Part shown: positions 1-9,065 of the stretch, in pieces
Layout of the letters: each line of letters begins with the position of its first letter
Position numbering within the stretch: position 1 is the stretch's first letter
From: an uncultured Collinsella sp.
Lineage (GTDB): Bacteria; Actinomycetota; Coriobacteriia; Coriobacteriales; Coriobacteriaceae
DNA length: 64,000 nt
Assembly (NCBI GenBank): GCA_900544095.1
Contig: UQTV01000005.1
Location: forward strand, 80,091 to 144,090
Direction of reading: 5' to 3'
The notes under the pieces: generated by a model
Told to the model about the DNA's origin: nothing
Seen by the model: only the letters and a program-made list of their open reading frames with translations
Databases searched by the model: none
Made by a program: the position numbers and the translations under genes

Positions 1-3000
1 ATGCAGGTTGGTGGTGTAGCTGACGTCGTACTTTGCGTAGACGGGATAGGCATCCTGCCACTGGGTGACCTTGGACTCGTCGGTCGCCAGATACGGCTCT
101 GCCTTATCCGGATCACTCGTCACATAGGAGTCGCCGGCGACGTCGTAGATATACTTCCAGACGTCAGAATCCTTCTGAACCTCGGCGGTCGAAATCCAGC
201 CCAGGAACTTATAGCCCGGCACGGCCATGTCGGCATCGGTCGGGGAAGCTTCGAGGGTCAGGGGGCTCTCATACGATCCCTTCTCACCATCTTCTGGCTT
301 TTCGGCCACTTTAACCGACTTATTAACATGCGGGTAGTAATACGTGAACGTCGGATCCGCCCCGTTCACCTTGGTCTGCAGCAAGTTACTCTCATAGCGC
401 CGCGTGGCAGTCCTCACGACATTATCGCCCTTGTTGTAGAAATTAACGTCCGTGGTAATCATCGCGCGAACGTAGTACTTCTTATCTGTACGCACCATGC
501 TCTCGATGGGATTTTTCACATATGTCCAATATTTACCATCGCGCTCAAGCGTCCAGAAATTCAGGCGATAGCGATCATTCACCGGTTTGACCGTTACGTT
601 CAGCGAAGCCGAAGTCCAAGTATCGCTTAGCGTTGCAGCGCCTGGAAAATCGGTATCGGCATAGAGGTTTTTTAGAGTATCGGCTCCCGTATCGTTTTTA
701 ACGTTGTGCGAGTACGCGTTAAGGGGACTCACGACAAGGGTTTCCTTCGTGAAGCGCGTGCCACACGTTTCATAACTATCCTTTATACCGTGGTCAACAT
801 GCTCCGGGCCCCAGTGGACGACGTTTTCACGCACGAAGGTACTACCGACGTTTTCCTCAAAGGGCGTTTGATAGCGATTCCAAACGGAACAAAGTAGCTT
901 GCTGTCCGTAAACTCATGGTTGGTATAAGCCCGAACGTAATAATCCACTCGGTACTCAAAGCGGGCGATGTAGGTATGCGGCGCGGTTAAATCGACATCG
1001 GCGGGGAGCGTATAGCTGGGGTCGCGGCTTACGCGCACCTCGAGCGGGGCATCCTCGGTTCCCTTGTTTTCATACCAACCCAGGAAACGATAGCCGTCGG
1101 GCAGCTGGCCCTCCTCGGATATAGCTTTACCGGATACGTCGAGCACCTGTACGGTATACGCGCTTGTGCCATCTTCTGCAGTCTCAACCTTAACGTCAGT
1201 TTTGCCCACACCGTCGCGCCGAGTCTGATCGTCGGTTGCATCCTGCTCATTGCCCTCAAACACCGTCATGATGTTCGACACATAGTCGGTGTACACCGGA
1301 TAAAAATCGGTAGGACCAAGCACAGTGATCTCGGTACCGGCAGGATAGAACGCGCCGGCATTTTTTAGCTCGGCGAGCTGGGTCGAGGTAATGGCTGCAT
1401 AGCCACCGTTCATCTGAGCCTCTTCGCTCGGCTTCGTTGTCCAACCGATAAAGGTGGCGCTGGAAGACAGCGTGCCACGATCGGTAGGAGCGGCGGGGTT
1501 GAGCTTCGCGCCGTAGCGATACCAATCGCCCGATTTGTCGTGTGCAGTGCCGCTCTGGCAATCGAGCGTTTCGCCCTGGACGTTATAGAACAGCACCTGC
1601 GCCTCGTACGAAGCGATAAACAGGTCATTGCCCTTAAAACCGTCGACCCCCTTGGCATTATCGGCGGTATAGGTCGACGTATGCTCGTGTGCCTCGCTCT
1701 TCTGGACCTGCTTGCCGGCAGCCACAGCATCGGCATCGGTCTTGCCGTCAAACCAGCTGTTGTCTTGTCCAATTCGATTCACACGCACATCGGGCTCACG
1801 GAACCAGCCCATGAAGCGATAACCGCCGTTGGCATCGGTCAAGCCCTTGGGCTTTGCGGAGGTATCCTGCCTAAACGTCACCGATGTATCGCCCTGGGCC
1901 AAGCCCTGAGCCGTTCCCGCCAGCACGGCGCTCACGGCAAAGGCATACGGGTCCGAGGTCGCCTGATCAATACCAAGTTTGGTTGCCTCGATGGTCGCGG
2001 TACCCGCACCGGGAAAATCGATCGTCGCCTTAACGCTCTGGCCATGCACGGGAATCTTCAGCTTGTAATCCATCGCCCACTCATTGGTGTGCTGGCCACC
2101 CAGGGCATCGTCGTTGTCGGTCGAGCGCATGGTGCCGGCACAAAAATCGTAGTCGTGCTCCTCCCACAGCTCACGCGTGGTGTAGCGCTCGTCGTCCCAT
2201 GGACCATAGCTGTCGCCCTTGGTGGTACCGTCGCCGCCAAAAGAGGGGATCTTTTTCTTAGCCGCGGTACCCTGGCTGCTGCCTTTTAGGCTCACGCTCG
2301 GCTTAAAGTAGCACTCGGTGACCGTGGCATCATCCTTGTTGGCACGCGCGGCAATACCGCCCAGGTTCACATCGTTTTGAATGATGGGGATCACGGCGAT
2401 GGGATTGTACTGACGCGAGCTCAAGTCACCCGCAAAATGGCTTCGAACGAGCTCGTTGCCCTTTTCGGTTAGAATACGACCCGCCAAGCCACCCGTCCAC
2501 GCACGCGTCACGGCGACGACGCCCACATATGACGCGGCATAGCTGTAGCACTGCGCCGTCGAGAAGCAGTCGATAATCTTGGCCTCGCCCGCCATGCAGC
2601 CCACAAAACCCGAGGCGTACACGTTGTTGCCGCCCAGGGCGCCAATGGCCACGTCGTACTTATTGGTGACGTCGGTCATGCCAATCGAGCCATCGTCTTT
2701 GCGCGTAGGCGTAACGCGGCAGTACTCAATCGTCGAATTTGTAACGTAGCCGGCAAACGCCGCCATATACAGACCCTCACCGCCGAGCGCCTGCACGCCC
2801 GAGGTCGTGTTGTTAACGGCGCGGCCACCACGTACCTCGCAGTTATAGAGGGTACAGCCGTCGAGCTCGCCGGCGATGAGACCGCCCTCAAAGCCTGCGT
2901 TGGTAATGAGGTTGAGAGCATTGTTGGCGCAGGTCACGTGCAGCGTGCTCTCCATGACCATAACGTTTTCGAAACGCGTTTTGACGGCCTTGCCCACGAT

Positions 3001-3474
3001 AATGCCACCGCGGAAGTCCGCCCACACGTTGGCGTCCTTGACCAGGAAGTTTTTGATGGTGGCGCCGTTGGTCTCGGCAAAAAATCCCGTATCGCGCTCG
3101 GGGTCAAAAGCGTCTTTATCGTAGTTCAGGCCCTCAACGGCGTGGTTTTGACCATCGAACACGCCCTTAAACGGATGCTCCTTGTTGCCAAACGACAGAT
3201 GCTTAACGGTGTCTGCAACGATGGTTTTCATGTCGTCGCTGTCGAGCTCAATGTCGTTATCGAGATAAACGTGCCAGCCGGACGTATCGCGCTCGCGCGA
3301 CAGCGCCACACACGACAAAAAGTCAGCCTCGTTTTTGATGTGGAATTCGATTTTGGCCTCGGGCACATCCTCGGCATGCACCACCGTTGGCAGCGCCATA
3401 ACGCAGCAAAGGGCAATCGCTGCGACGGCAACCAGCCTGCTAAGCATACCCCGGTTCATATTCTTGATCTTCAT
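1..3474 (-). CDS. Large secreted surface adhesin, beta-helix plus InlB-type repeats (partial)
   Basis: The reading frame is open from the ATG at 3474 to the window edge (1158 codons), so the C-terminus and any cell-wall anchor lie outside. Residues 1-34 are a signal peptide (basic start, hydrophobic core, cleavage likely after VHA). Residues of about 40-400 contain repeated GG(L/I)AxR-like segments typical of GLUG/beta-helix adhesins. After about residue 550 there are at least four copies of the InlB/Listeria-Bacteroides repeat signature (YRFMGWF near 553, FIGWTTK near 676, YRFLGWY near 796, YKFLGWI near 1090). An SD (GGAGG) overlaps the end of the upstream gene, whose stop lies 3 bases before this start, so the two are cotranscribed. 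The role in attachment or matrix is inferred from domains and from the SipW/TasA-like neighbours. Confidence 0.85.
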   Translation of the reverse strand, partial: MKIKNMNRGMLSRLVAVAAIALCCVMALPTVVHAEDVPEAKIEFHIKNEADFLSCVALSRERDTSGWHVYLDNDIELDSDDMKTIVADTVKHLSFGNKEHPFKGVFDGQNHAVEGLNYDKDAFDPERDTGFFAETNGATIKNFLVKDANVWADFRGGIIVGKAVKTRFENVMVMESTLHVTCANNALNLITNAGFEGGLIAGELDGCTLYNCEVRGGRAVNNTTSGVQALGGEGLYMAAFAGYVTNSTIEYCRVTPTRKDDGSIGMTDVTNKYDVAIGALGGNNVYASGFVGCMAGEAKIIDCFSTAQCYSYAASYVGVVAVTRAWTGGLAGRILTEKGNELVRSHFAGDLSSRQYNPIAVIPIIQNDVNLGGIAARANKDDATVTECYFKPSVSLKGSSQGTAAKKKIPSFGGDGTTKGDSYGPWDDERYTTRELWEEHDYDFCAGTMRSTDNDDALGGQHTNEWAMDYKLKIPVHGQSVKATIDFPGAGTATIEATKLGIDQATSDPYAFAVSAVLAGTAQGLAQGDTSVTFRQDTSAKPKGLTDANGGYRFMGWFREPDVRVNRIGQDNSWFDGKTDADAVAAGKQVQKSEAHEHTSTYTADNAKGVDGFKGNDLFIASYEAQVLFYNVQGETLDCQSGTAHDKSGDWYRYGAKLNPAAPTDRGTLSSSATFIGWTTKPSEEAQMNGGYAAITSTQLAELKNAGAFYPAGTEITVLGPTDFYPVYTDYVSNIMTVFEGNEQDATDDQTRRDGVGKTDVKVETAEDGTSAYTVQVLDVSGKAISEEGQLPDGYRFLGWYENKGTEDAPLEVRVSRDPSYTLPADVDLTAPHTYIARFEYRVDYYVRAYTNHEFTDSKLLCSVWNRYQTPFEENVGSTFVRENVVHWGPEHVDHGIKDSYETCGTRFTKETLVVSPLNAYSHNVKNDTGADTLKNLYADTDFPGAATLSDTWTSASLNVTVKPVNDRYRLNFWTLERDGKYWTYVKNPIESMVRTDKKYYVRAMITTDVNFYNKGDNVVRTATRRYESNLLQTKVNGADPTFTYYYPHVNKSVKVAEKPEDGEKGSYESPLTLEASPTDADMAVPGYKFLGWISTAEVQKDSDVWKYIYDVAGDSYVTSDPDKAEPYLATDESKVTQWQDAYPVYAKYDVSYTTNLH

Positions 3475-3477
3475 AGG

Positions 3478-4137
3478 CTAGTTCGCCTCCGGCCAACCCA
3501 CAACGTCAAGTACGTCGAGGGCGGTATCGCTTGTCTGCTGGTTTTTGGCCTGCACGGCCTGAACATCGATATCGAGCTTGAATGAGTCGCCGCGCGCGGC
3601 ATCGTGGTAGTCGCCCACAAATCGCAGCGAGTCCATAAGGCTTTCCGTCATGGCGCCGGGGTCGAGCATGCCGCCACGCCCGGCCAATCCACGGTAGTAG
3701 TACCACCCATCGCCGCCGTCGATCCACGGGGACCCCTCGTCCGCGTTCACATGAAACGCAACGCTGCCCGAGGCATCCGCACTCGAACCGTCGGGTGCCA
3801 CTGACGTCATGCGTAGACGAGCGCGAACGTACTCAGGCTGCGCGCCGGCGTTCTCCACGCGTACAATGCGGCTGATGTCAGAGCCCCCGGCCTTGGTGTC
3901 GGGATAGTCCCCGCGCTCGTTGGCCTCAAACGGAATCTCCTCGCCCCGCTCGTTGAGGGTGTATTCGCAGACTCGTACCTTCACGCTGCCAAACGATAGG
4001 ACGTTGTTCGCCGGAACCATATCAACGGTAAAAGCCAGCGTGCCACACATGCACGCCAGGGCCAACAGCGCAATCGCGGCAAGCGCCAAGGTGCGTTTCT
4101 GATTGTCGGAAAGATTATTGAGCATTACGTTCGCCAA
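3478..4137 (-). CDS. SipW-dependent TasA/CalY-like secreted protein
   Basis: 219 residues. The N-terminus has a basic stretch and a hydrophobic core (about 17-37), followed by TVDMVPANNVLSFGSVKV. This matches the layout of SipW substrates, in which the cleavage region is followed by a NxFxxGxV-type motif. The rest looks like a secreted beta-rich domain, with a Trp/Tyr-rich patch (GDGWYYYRG) near residue 140. It lies between a second TasA-like gene and the adhesin in one minus-strand operon headed by the signal peptidase. TasA/CalY proteins of Bacillus form extracellular fibres; whether this one polymerises is inference. It could instead be a minor or anchoring subunit. Confidence 0.75.
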   Translation of the reverse strand: MANVMLNNLSDNQKRTLALAAIALLALACMCGTLAFTVDMVPANNVLSFGSVKVRVCEYTLNERGEEIPFEANERGDYPDTKAGGSDISRIVRVENAGAQPEYVRARLRMTSVAPDGSSADASGSVAFHVNADEGSPWIDGGDGWYYYRGLAGRGGMLDPGAMTESLMDSLRFVGDYHDAARGDSFKLDIDVQAVQAKNQQTSDTALDVLDVVGWPEAN

Positions 4138-4212
4138 TCGTCGATAAAAAGGGGGACCGAGATCCCAGCCCGAATATAGGGGTGGGGGCGGGCCGGGATC
4201 TCAGTGGGGGGA

Positions 4213-4977
4213 TTAAGCCTGAGCCTGAGTCTTAGCCCATTCCTTGGCCTGCTTAAGGGCATTCTGCGCGTCAGCATTTTCACCCTGCTCGGTGCCATTC
4301 TGGCCCGCGCCAAAGATGTAGGCAGAGACCGTCATCGTGGGAGCCTGTTTCGGGTCAGTAGTAGTCTCGACAACATCGGTGTTGTTCATGGCAGAGGGAA
4401 TCGTCACGGCAGTGAAAAGCTCATCGGTATAAACGTCCTGCTCTGCTTTGTTGGCTTCGAGCTTTGCAGGCAGGTTCTCTGCGGCAGAGTTCTTGGAGTA
4501 CATAAACAGACCGCTCACGTACTGGTTGCCAGAGTTGTCAGATTGGTTGGTCTTGACTTGACCCTCAACGGGCTTCCAATTCGTATTTTTGAGCGTAAAG
4601 TACGGGGTCTTTTCAAGGCTGGTGCCAGGCTTGACGATGGCATTCTTTACGTAAATGAATACGTATGCATCATCAGAGCCAGCCTTGATGCCGACATTGG
4701 GGTTCTTGGCCACAGTGGCGCCAGGAACCATCTTGGAGTTGGCAACCCACTGGGTCTCGAACAGGTAGGCCTTTTCAGTGTTCGGATTATCGGGGTCCGG
4801 TTTCTCGGGATCGGTCGGATCAGGCTTGTTTTCCGGGTGGCCAAAGCTACCCACCGTGAACACGTTGTCAATGTGCTCCTGCGCCGTCAGCCATGCATAG
4901 GTACCCACACCGGCGGCCATCACCAACAGCAGCAGGGCGGCAATGATGCCGTAGCGCTTTTTCTTCTTGTTTTCCAT
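4213..4977 (-). CDS. SipW-dependent TasA/CalY-like protein, likely major subunit
   Basis: 254 residues from the ATG at 4977, which has an AGGAAGAG SD; a longer frame to 5190 overlaps the upstream peptidase gene and is rejected. Residues 1-8 are Lys/Arg-rich, 9-27 hydrophobic, and then TYAWLTAQEHIDNVFTVGSF gives the classical SipW-substrate signature (TYAxxT...N.FTVG). A Pro/Asp-rich spacer (about 48-66) precedes a beta-rich domain with Asn/Thr-rich segments. It sits 71 bases downstream of the SipW-type peptidase gene that probably processes it. Family members form biofilm fibres or act as camelysin-like surface proteins. Fibre formation here is inferred. Confidence 0.8.
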   Translation of the reverse strand: MENKKKKRYGIIAALLLLVMAAGVGTYAWLTAQEHIDNVFTVGSFGHPENKPDPTDPEKPDPDNPNTEKAYLFETQWVANSKMVPGATVAKNPNVGIKAGSDDAYVFIYVKNAIVKPGTSLEKTPYFTLKNTNWKPVEGQVKTNQSDNSGNQYVSGLFMYSKNSAAENLPAKLEANKAEQDVYTDELFTAVTIPSAMNNTDVVETTTDPKQAPTMTVSAYIFGAGQNGTEQGENADAQNALKQAKEWAKTQAQA

Positions 4978-5048
4978 CGTTCTCTTCCTTTCGAAAATCG
5001 ACTTCCCCGGCAACGGCCCTTGCCGTTGCCGACACCTCTCCCCTGCCG

Positions 5049-5606
5049 CTATGAACGCCGCTCCCTCGCATGCGCGCGGGCATGCTTGCCCGCAGGCTCG
5101 TCGGGAACCACCCGATCGAGCACTATCGACGCCGCGACCAGCAGCGCCAGAACGGCCACCACAACAAGCAAACCGGGCATCGTCGTGCAATATGCGTTAA
5201 CGAAGCCCAGGTAAGGGACACAAAAAGAGACAGTGCCGATCACGCGTGAAAAAGGCGTCTGCTCGGCATCGTGCATGATGGTTCCATCTGCATTTTTGTT
5301 TGCGATTCCCTGCGTGCCGATCGTCTGCGCGGCAGGGTCGATCTCGTACACCTGGTGCGTCACCACGGCGCCGTCCGATCGGTAAAAGGTTGCATTGTCG
5401 CCCACGGTAATATCCGTTGGCTCAACCTGGCGGACAAACACCATGGAGCCAACGGGAAGATCGGGTTCCATAGAGCCCGAAAGCACAGCAAAGGGCATGT
5501 ATCCAAATGCGCGAGGCACAAAAGAAACAACGGCAAGGGCTATGACAAGCGCGAACGCCAAGCTACTCAAAAGTGCAATAAATCGTTTGAGTCTACGCGC
5601 AGCCAA
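5049..5606 (-). CDS. sipW: Signal peptidase I, SipW/ER type
   Basis: 185 residues. A membrane segment at about 10-30 is followed by SGSMEP with catalytic Ser45. The general base position is His84 (VVTHQVYE) rather than Lys, as expected for the ER/SipW (S26B) branch. A second hydrophobic segment lies at about 140-165, followed by a basic Arg/His-rich tail. The start is TTG at 5606, because an in-frame TGA lies just upstream; an AAGGGGGATGA SD precedes it. The neighbours are two proteins with SipW-type signal sequences, so the enzyme very likely cleaves them at the outer face of the membrane. It heads the operon that continues to the adhesin. Confidence 0.88.
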   Translation of the reverse strand: MAARRLKRFIALLSSLAFALVIALAVVSFVPRAFGYMPFAVLSGSMEPDLPVGSMVFVRQVEPTDITVGDNATFYRSDGAVVTHQVYEIDPAAQTIGTQGIANKNADGTIMHDAEQTPFSRVIGTVSFCVPYLGFVNAYCTTMPGLLVVVAVLALLVAASIVLDRVVPDEPAGKHARAHARERRS

Positions 5607-6007
5607 AGTGATAATTCATCCCCCTTGAGGACCTATTCGACCCATCCAAAGGTCAGCAAGTTTCAACAGGAACCGCAAGGCGCTTGAAAAGTGAGTCCGA
5701 AATAAGCCAATTTGGAATCTTTTCGTAATAAAAACATAGCGATGTGCTACACATTTTTCAATGTTTTGTCGCTAAATGCTACCTATTTTGGCGTAAGTGG
5801 TCATTTATCACCAAATTAGTCTGTTTTATCCAATATCTGTGACTAACCCCCTACGCAATTCATTAATAGAGGGTTTGATATTATGCGCAACCAAAAGAAT
5901 CATACCCCCCCCCACATTAAAATTAACTGCTGGATGTACCATTTATTTTTAACCCCTCCTATTTGAGTTTTATGCTGCCGCATATCGCTCGCAGCCCATA
6001 ACCCTCA
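5607..6007. other. AT-rich intergenic region upstream of the sipW operon
   Basis: No convincing gene was found. The stretch is clearly more AT-rich than the flanking genes and probably carries the promoter of the minus-strand sipW operon. A run of nine C lies at 5905-5913. Confidence 0.5.
5905..5913. repeat. Homopolymeric C9 tract (G9 on the minus strand)
   Basis: Nine consecutive C residues lie about 300 bases upstream of the sipW start, in otherwise AT-rich sequence. Runs of this length are prone to slippage in many bacteria. A role in phase-variable transcription of the surface operon is speculation. Confidence 0.6.
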
Positions 6008-6207
6008 GCAAGCCGTGCCCCAGAATTCGCGTCCGGAGTGGAATGCGGTTTCCGCTTGCGGCCCCGTTGGGAAACCGCATCCCGTTTCTCGACCGAATAC
6101 TGGGATGCAGTTTCCACAGAGCCCCTCAACGGGAAACCGCATCCCATTCCAAAGGCAAATTCCGGGATAAAGTTTCCGAATCACCACTCATCCGGAAAGC
6201 CCATCCC
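6008..6207. repeat. Alternating-orientation array of a 14-bp unit (GGGATGCGGTTTCC)
   Basis: Six clear copies alternate in orientation: 6040-6053 (+), 6070-6083 (-), 6102-6115 (+), 6132-6145 (-), 6164-6177 (+), 6194-6207 (-). A weaker copy lies at 6008-6021 (-). Start-to-start distances are 32, 30, 32, 30, 32, 30. Copies 2 and 4 are identical, and copies 5 and 6 are the most diverged. Neighbouring units can pair into hairpins on either strand, or bind a protein once every three helical turns. No reading frame explains the pattern. Confidence 0.85.
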
Positions 6208-6244
6208 ACCCTGAACACATCCGGGTACGTTTTTCAGCTACCTG

Positions 6245-6442
6245 CTACGCCCAGGCTCTGCAATGTGGCGCCCGCCCGGCGGCGTCTTGCTGCATGAATC
6301 CCATCGAATGGTGCGAAAAGAAGCCCGGATACGTCTGGTAGCCGTACTCCATCTGGCGATACATCCAGCGAATGCACGAGACCGCATCGTTCAAAACCGA
6401 CTTATCATCCGGATGATGGAAAAGCCCCCAGACGCTTGCCAC
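6245..6442 (-). CDS. Possible small protein or gene remnant
   Basis: A 65-codon frame from a GTG at 6442 has a protein-like middle (aromatic and charged residues, e.g. CIRWMYRQMEYGYQTYPGFF). The SD is weak and it lies just beyond the terminator of the flavodoxin gene. I do not recognise it. It may be the tail of a decayed gene, since its C-terminus runs into low-complexity sequence. Confidence 0.25.
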   Translation of the reverse strand: MASVWGLFHHPDDKSVLNDAVSCIRWMYRQMEYGYQTYPGFFSHHSMGFMQQDAAGRAPHCRAWA

Positions 6443-6461
6443 GGCACATCCCCGTGTTAAG

Positions 6462-6489
6462 AAAAAAGCCTCGAGAATTTCGAGGCTTT
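6462..6489 (-). terminator. Rho-independent terminator of the flavodoxin-like gene
   Basis: A stem AAAGCCTCGA/TCGAGGCTTT is followed on the minus strand by six T residues. Confidence 0.85.
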
Positions 6490-6526
6490 CACGTTTGTAT
6501 TATTTCGAGCGCGCGACGGCGATTGC

Positions 6527-7084
6527 CTACTCGCCCAAAACGGCCTTTTTGGCGGCTGCAGCCATGTTGTCCAGATCTTCCTTGGTGGGATGGTCCTTCG
6601 CGGCAACCCAGTTGTCGAGCAGCATCTTAAATCGGGCGTTGTCGGGATCTTGCTCGAGCATGGCCTCGTAGCGCTGTTTGACCGCAGGGCCCATCTTACC
6701 CTGACACATCGCCCAGCCCGCAAGCTCGGCATCCACGGCCAGATTGGAAGTTACGCGGTCGATAATCTGCTGGTAATAGCTCTGGTCGGCCCCAAAGCCG
6801 CAGGTGCCAAACAGGAACACGCGCTTGCCGTGCAAGGCAGAGAGCAACGCCGCGACCGAAGGCGTGCACGCGCCCTTGTCGCACCAAAAACCGACGAGCA
6901 CCATGTCGGCCGCGCAGGCCCCCTGCGCCTCGAGCGCAACCTGATCTGCATCCGCATCGTCGCTCAACGCCGCGGCATGGACAAACTCAACGCCCGCAGC
7001 CTGCAGAGCGCGCTTGATCGCACCCGAAACCATCCTGGTATTACCGCTCTTGCTGTTAACCACCAAAGAGCACGTCATAGTCAC
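6527..7084 (-). CDS. Flavodoxin family protein
   Basis: 185 residues. The N-terminal SKSGNTRMV is the FMN-phosphate loop of flavodoxins (S/T-x-T/S-G-N-T), and FLFGTCGFG in the middle fits the second flavin-binding loop. It is longer than a plain flavodoxin, with a helical C-terminal tail after about residue 135. Similar single-domain flavodoxin-like proteins include the BilS type, but no bilirubin reductase gene is adjacent, so that name is not applied. It is monocistronic with its own terminator. Probably a cytoplasmic FMN electron carrier or NAD(P)H-linked reductase partner. Confidence 0.75.
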   Translation of the reverse strand: MTMTCSLVVNSKSGNTRMVSGAIKRALQAAGVEFVHAAALSDDADADQVALEAQGACAADMVLVGFWCDKGACTPSVAALLSALHGKRVFLFGTCGFGADQSYYQQIIDRVTSNLAVDAELAGWAMCQGKMGPAVKQRYEAMLEQDPDNARFKMLLDNWVAAKDHPTKEDLDNMAAAAKKAVLGE

Positions 7085-7205
7085 GTTGCCTCGTTTCCCC
7101 CAAAACTAAAGCCACTAATGCAATTTATTAGATGAATATCTTAGTACTAACGTGACAGATGTAAACCACCGTCTGTCGATTGATTAATTTGCCCCACGGG
7201 CTTGC

Positions 7206-9065
7206 TCACTGGGCGAATTGGCTGCGGTAGAGTTCGGCGTAGAAGCCACCTGCCGCTAGCAGCTCGTCGTGCGTGCCGCGCTCGATAATCTCGCCGTCGC
7301 GCATCACCAGAATGCAGTCGGCGTTGCGGATGGTGCTCAGGCGGTGCGCAACGACAAAGCTCGTGCGACCGGCCATGAGCTCGTCGAATGCCGCCTGCAC
7401 CTGCAGCTCGGTACGCGTATCGATGCTCGACGTTGCCTCGTCCAGCAGCAAAATCGCCGGGTCGGTGAGCATGACGCGCGCGATGCACAGCAGCTGTTTT
7501 TGACCCTGGCTAAACGTGCCGCCGTCCTCGCCAATCACCGTGTCGTAGCCTTTCGGCAGCTGCACGATAAACTTGTGCGCATGCGCGCGTTTGGCCGCCT
7601 CGATAACCTGTTCGCGTGTGGCATCGGGACAACCGTAAGCGATGTTTTCCGCCACCGTGCCCTCAAACAGCCAAGTGTCCTGCAACACCATGCCAAAGGC
7701 ACGGCGCAGGCTCGCGCGCGTGTAGTCACGCGAAGACCGGCCATCGACCATGATGCGACCGGCGTCGATATCGTAGAACCGCAGCAGCAAATTGATGAGC
7801 GTTGTCTTGCCACAGCCCGTAGGACCGACCAGGGCAAAGCGCATGCCGGGCTTGGCCTCGATGCAGATATCCTGCAGCAGCTTGCGATCGGGCACATAGC
7901 TAAAGTCCACGTGCTCAAAGGTCACCTCACCCTGCGGGGCGGCAAGTTCAACGGCATCCGCCGCATCAGGCTCCTGCTCGCGGGCATCGAGCAGCGCAAA
8001 CATGCGGCGCGCCGAGGCGTACGCGGTCTGAATCTGTGTAATAACGTTGGTAACCTCGTTGAACGGCTTGGTGTACTGGTTGGCGTAGGACAGGAAGATC
8101 TGCACGCCGCCCACCGTGAGCGCCGCAGGCACGCCCGTGATCACGCCCACGCAGCCGATCACAGCAACCACGGCATAGATGATGTTGTTGATAAAGCGCG
8201 TACCGGGATTGGAAAGCGAGCCCATAAACTGCGCGCGCTCACCTGCCGTATAGAGCTCGGCGTTAAGGGCATCGAAGCGCTGCTGAGCGTGCGGGCCGTA
8301 GGCGAAGGCGTCCACCAGCTTTTGCTCACCCACATACTCCTCGATATGACCGCCGAGCTGCCCTTGAATACGCTGCTGAGCCGTAAAGCTTTTGTTGGAG
8401 AGCTTGGCGATGGCGCCAGCTGCAAAGATGGAAAGCGGCGTGACGAGCACCACCACGAGTGTCATGGCCAGGTTAATGGAGAGCATAAACGCAAGCGTGC
8501 CCACGATGGTGATGACGCCGGTAAAGAGCTGGGTAAAGCCCTGCAGCAGACCGTCGCCCACCTGATCGACGTCGTTGACCACGCGGCTCATAAGGTCGCC
8601 GTGGGCATGGCTGTCGACAAAGCTGAGCGGCATGCGGCTGAGCTTGTCGCTCGCCTCCACGCGCATGTCGCGCACCGTTTCGTAGGACAGGCGGTTGACG
8701 CAGTAGCCCTGCAGCCACTGAAAGGCCGCAGCACCCATCACGACAATCGCGAGTTTGGTAACGAGCGGCAGCAGCGCATCGAAGTCCACCTGCCCGGTGG
8801 CGACGATCAGGTCGATGCCCTCACCAATGAGGATGGGCGTGTAGAGCTGCAGAATCACCGAGATGGCGGCGCTCACAAACGACGCCGTAAACGAAATACG
8901 GTGCGGGCGAACATAGCCCAGCAGGCGGCGCGTCACCGCGCCCACGGGATAGCGCTCGGGATCACCGGGTTGGCGCGGGCCGTCGCCCAGGTCGTTGAGC
9001 TTGTCGTTACCGGACACATTGGCCGTCATCGTGGCGACCGAACCGGAAGAAGTATACGGATTCAT
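7206..9065 (-). CDS. ABC exporter half-transporter, subunit B (catalytic-site subunit)
   Basis: 619 residues: an N-terminal extension of about 45, a six-helix exporter membrane domain (about 50-340), then a nucleotide-binding domain with Walker A GPTGCGKTT and Walker B LLLDEAT. The Walker B Glu is canonical, while the signature loop reads FSQGQ instead of LSGGQ. The start ATG follows the stop of the upstream ABC gene directly (TAG-ATG), with GGAGGG as SD, so the pair is translationally coupled. The layout is that of heterodimeric exporters such as TM287/288 or LmrCD. The substrate cannot be read from sequence; drug or lipid export is the usual role. Confidence 0.9.
   Translation of the reverse strand: MNPYTSSGSVATMTANVSGNDKLNDLGDGPRQPGDPERYPVGAVTRRLLGYVRPHRISFTASFVSAAISVILQLYTPILIGEGIDLIVATGQVDFDALLPLVTKLAIVVMGAAAFQWLQGYCVNRLSYETVRDMRVEASDKLSRMPLSFVDSHAHGDLMSRVVNDVDQVGDGLLQGFTQLFTGVITIVGTLAFMLSINLAMTLVVVLVTPLSIFAAGAIAKLSNKSFTAQQRIQGQLGGHIEEYVGEQKLVDAFAYGPHAQQRFDALNAELYTAGERAQFMGSLSNPGTRFINNIIYAVVAVIGCVGVITGVPAALTVGGVQIFLSYANQYTKPFNEVTNVITQIQTAYASARRMFALLDAREQEPDAADAVELAAPQGEVTFEHVDFSYVPDRKLLQDICIEAKPGMRFALVGPTGCGKTTLINLLLRFYDIDAGRIMVDGRSSRDYTRASLRRAFGMVLQDTWLFEGTVAENIAYGCPDATREQVIEAAKRAHAHKFIVQLPKGYDTVIGEDGGTFSQGQKQLLCIARVMLTDPAILLLDEATSSIDTRTELQVQAAFDELMAGRTSFVVAHRLSTIRNADCILVMRDGEIIERGTHDELLAAGGFYAELYRSQFAQ

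Noticed and set aside
1540..2289. 249-residue plus-strand frame
   Set aside because: Antisense to the adhesin gene, whose minus-strand frame stays open throughout.
4978..5190. Extension of the TasA-like protein upstream of 4977
   Set aside because: It overlaps the sipW gene and lacks signal-like sequence; the ATG at 4977 has a strong SD and a proper signal peptide.
6008..6207. CRISPR-like array
   Set aside because: Units alternate in orientation, spacers are about 17 bases and show no spacer-like uniqueness pattern, and no cas genes are present.
5959..6297. Short frames across the alternating repeat array
   Set aside because: They merely translate the repeats, have no SD, and the two strands give equally plausible frames.
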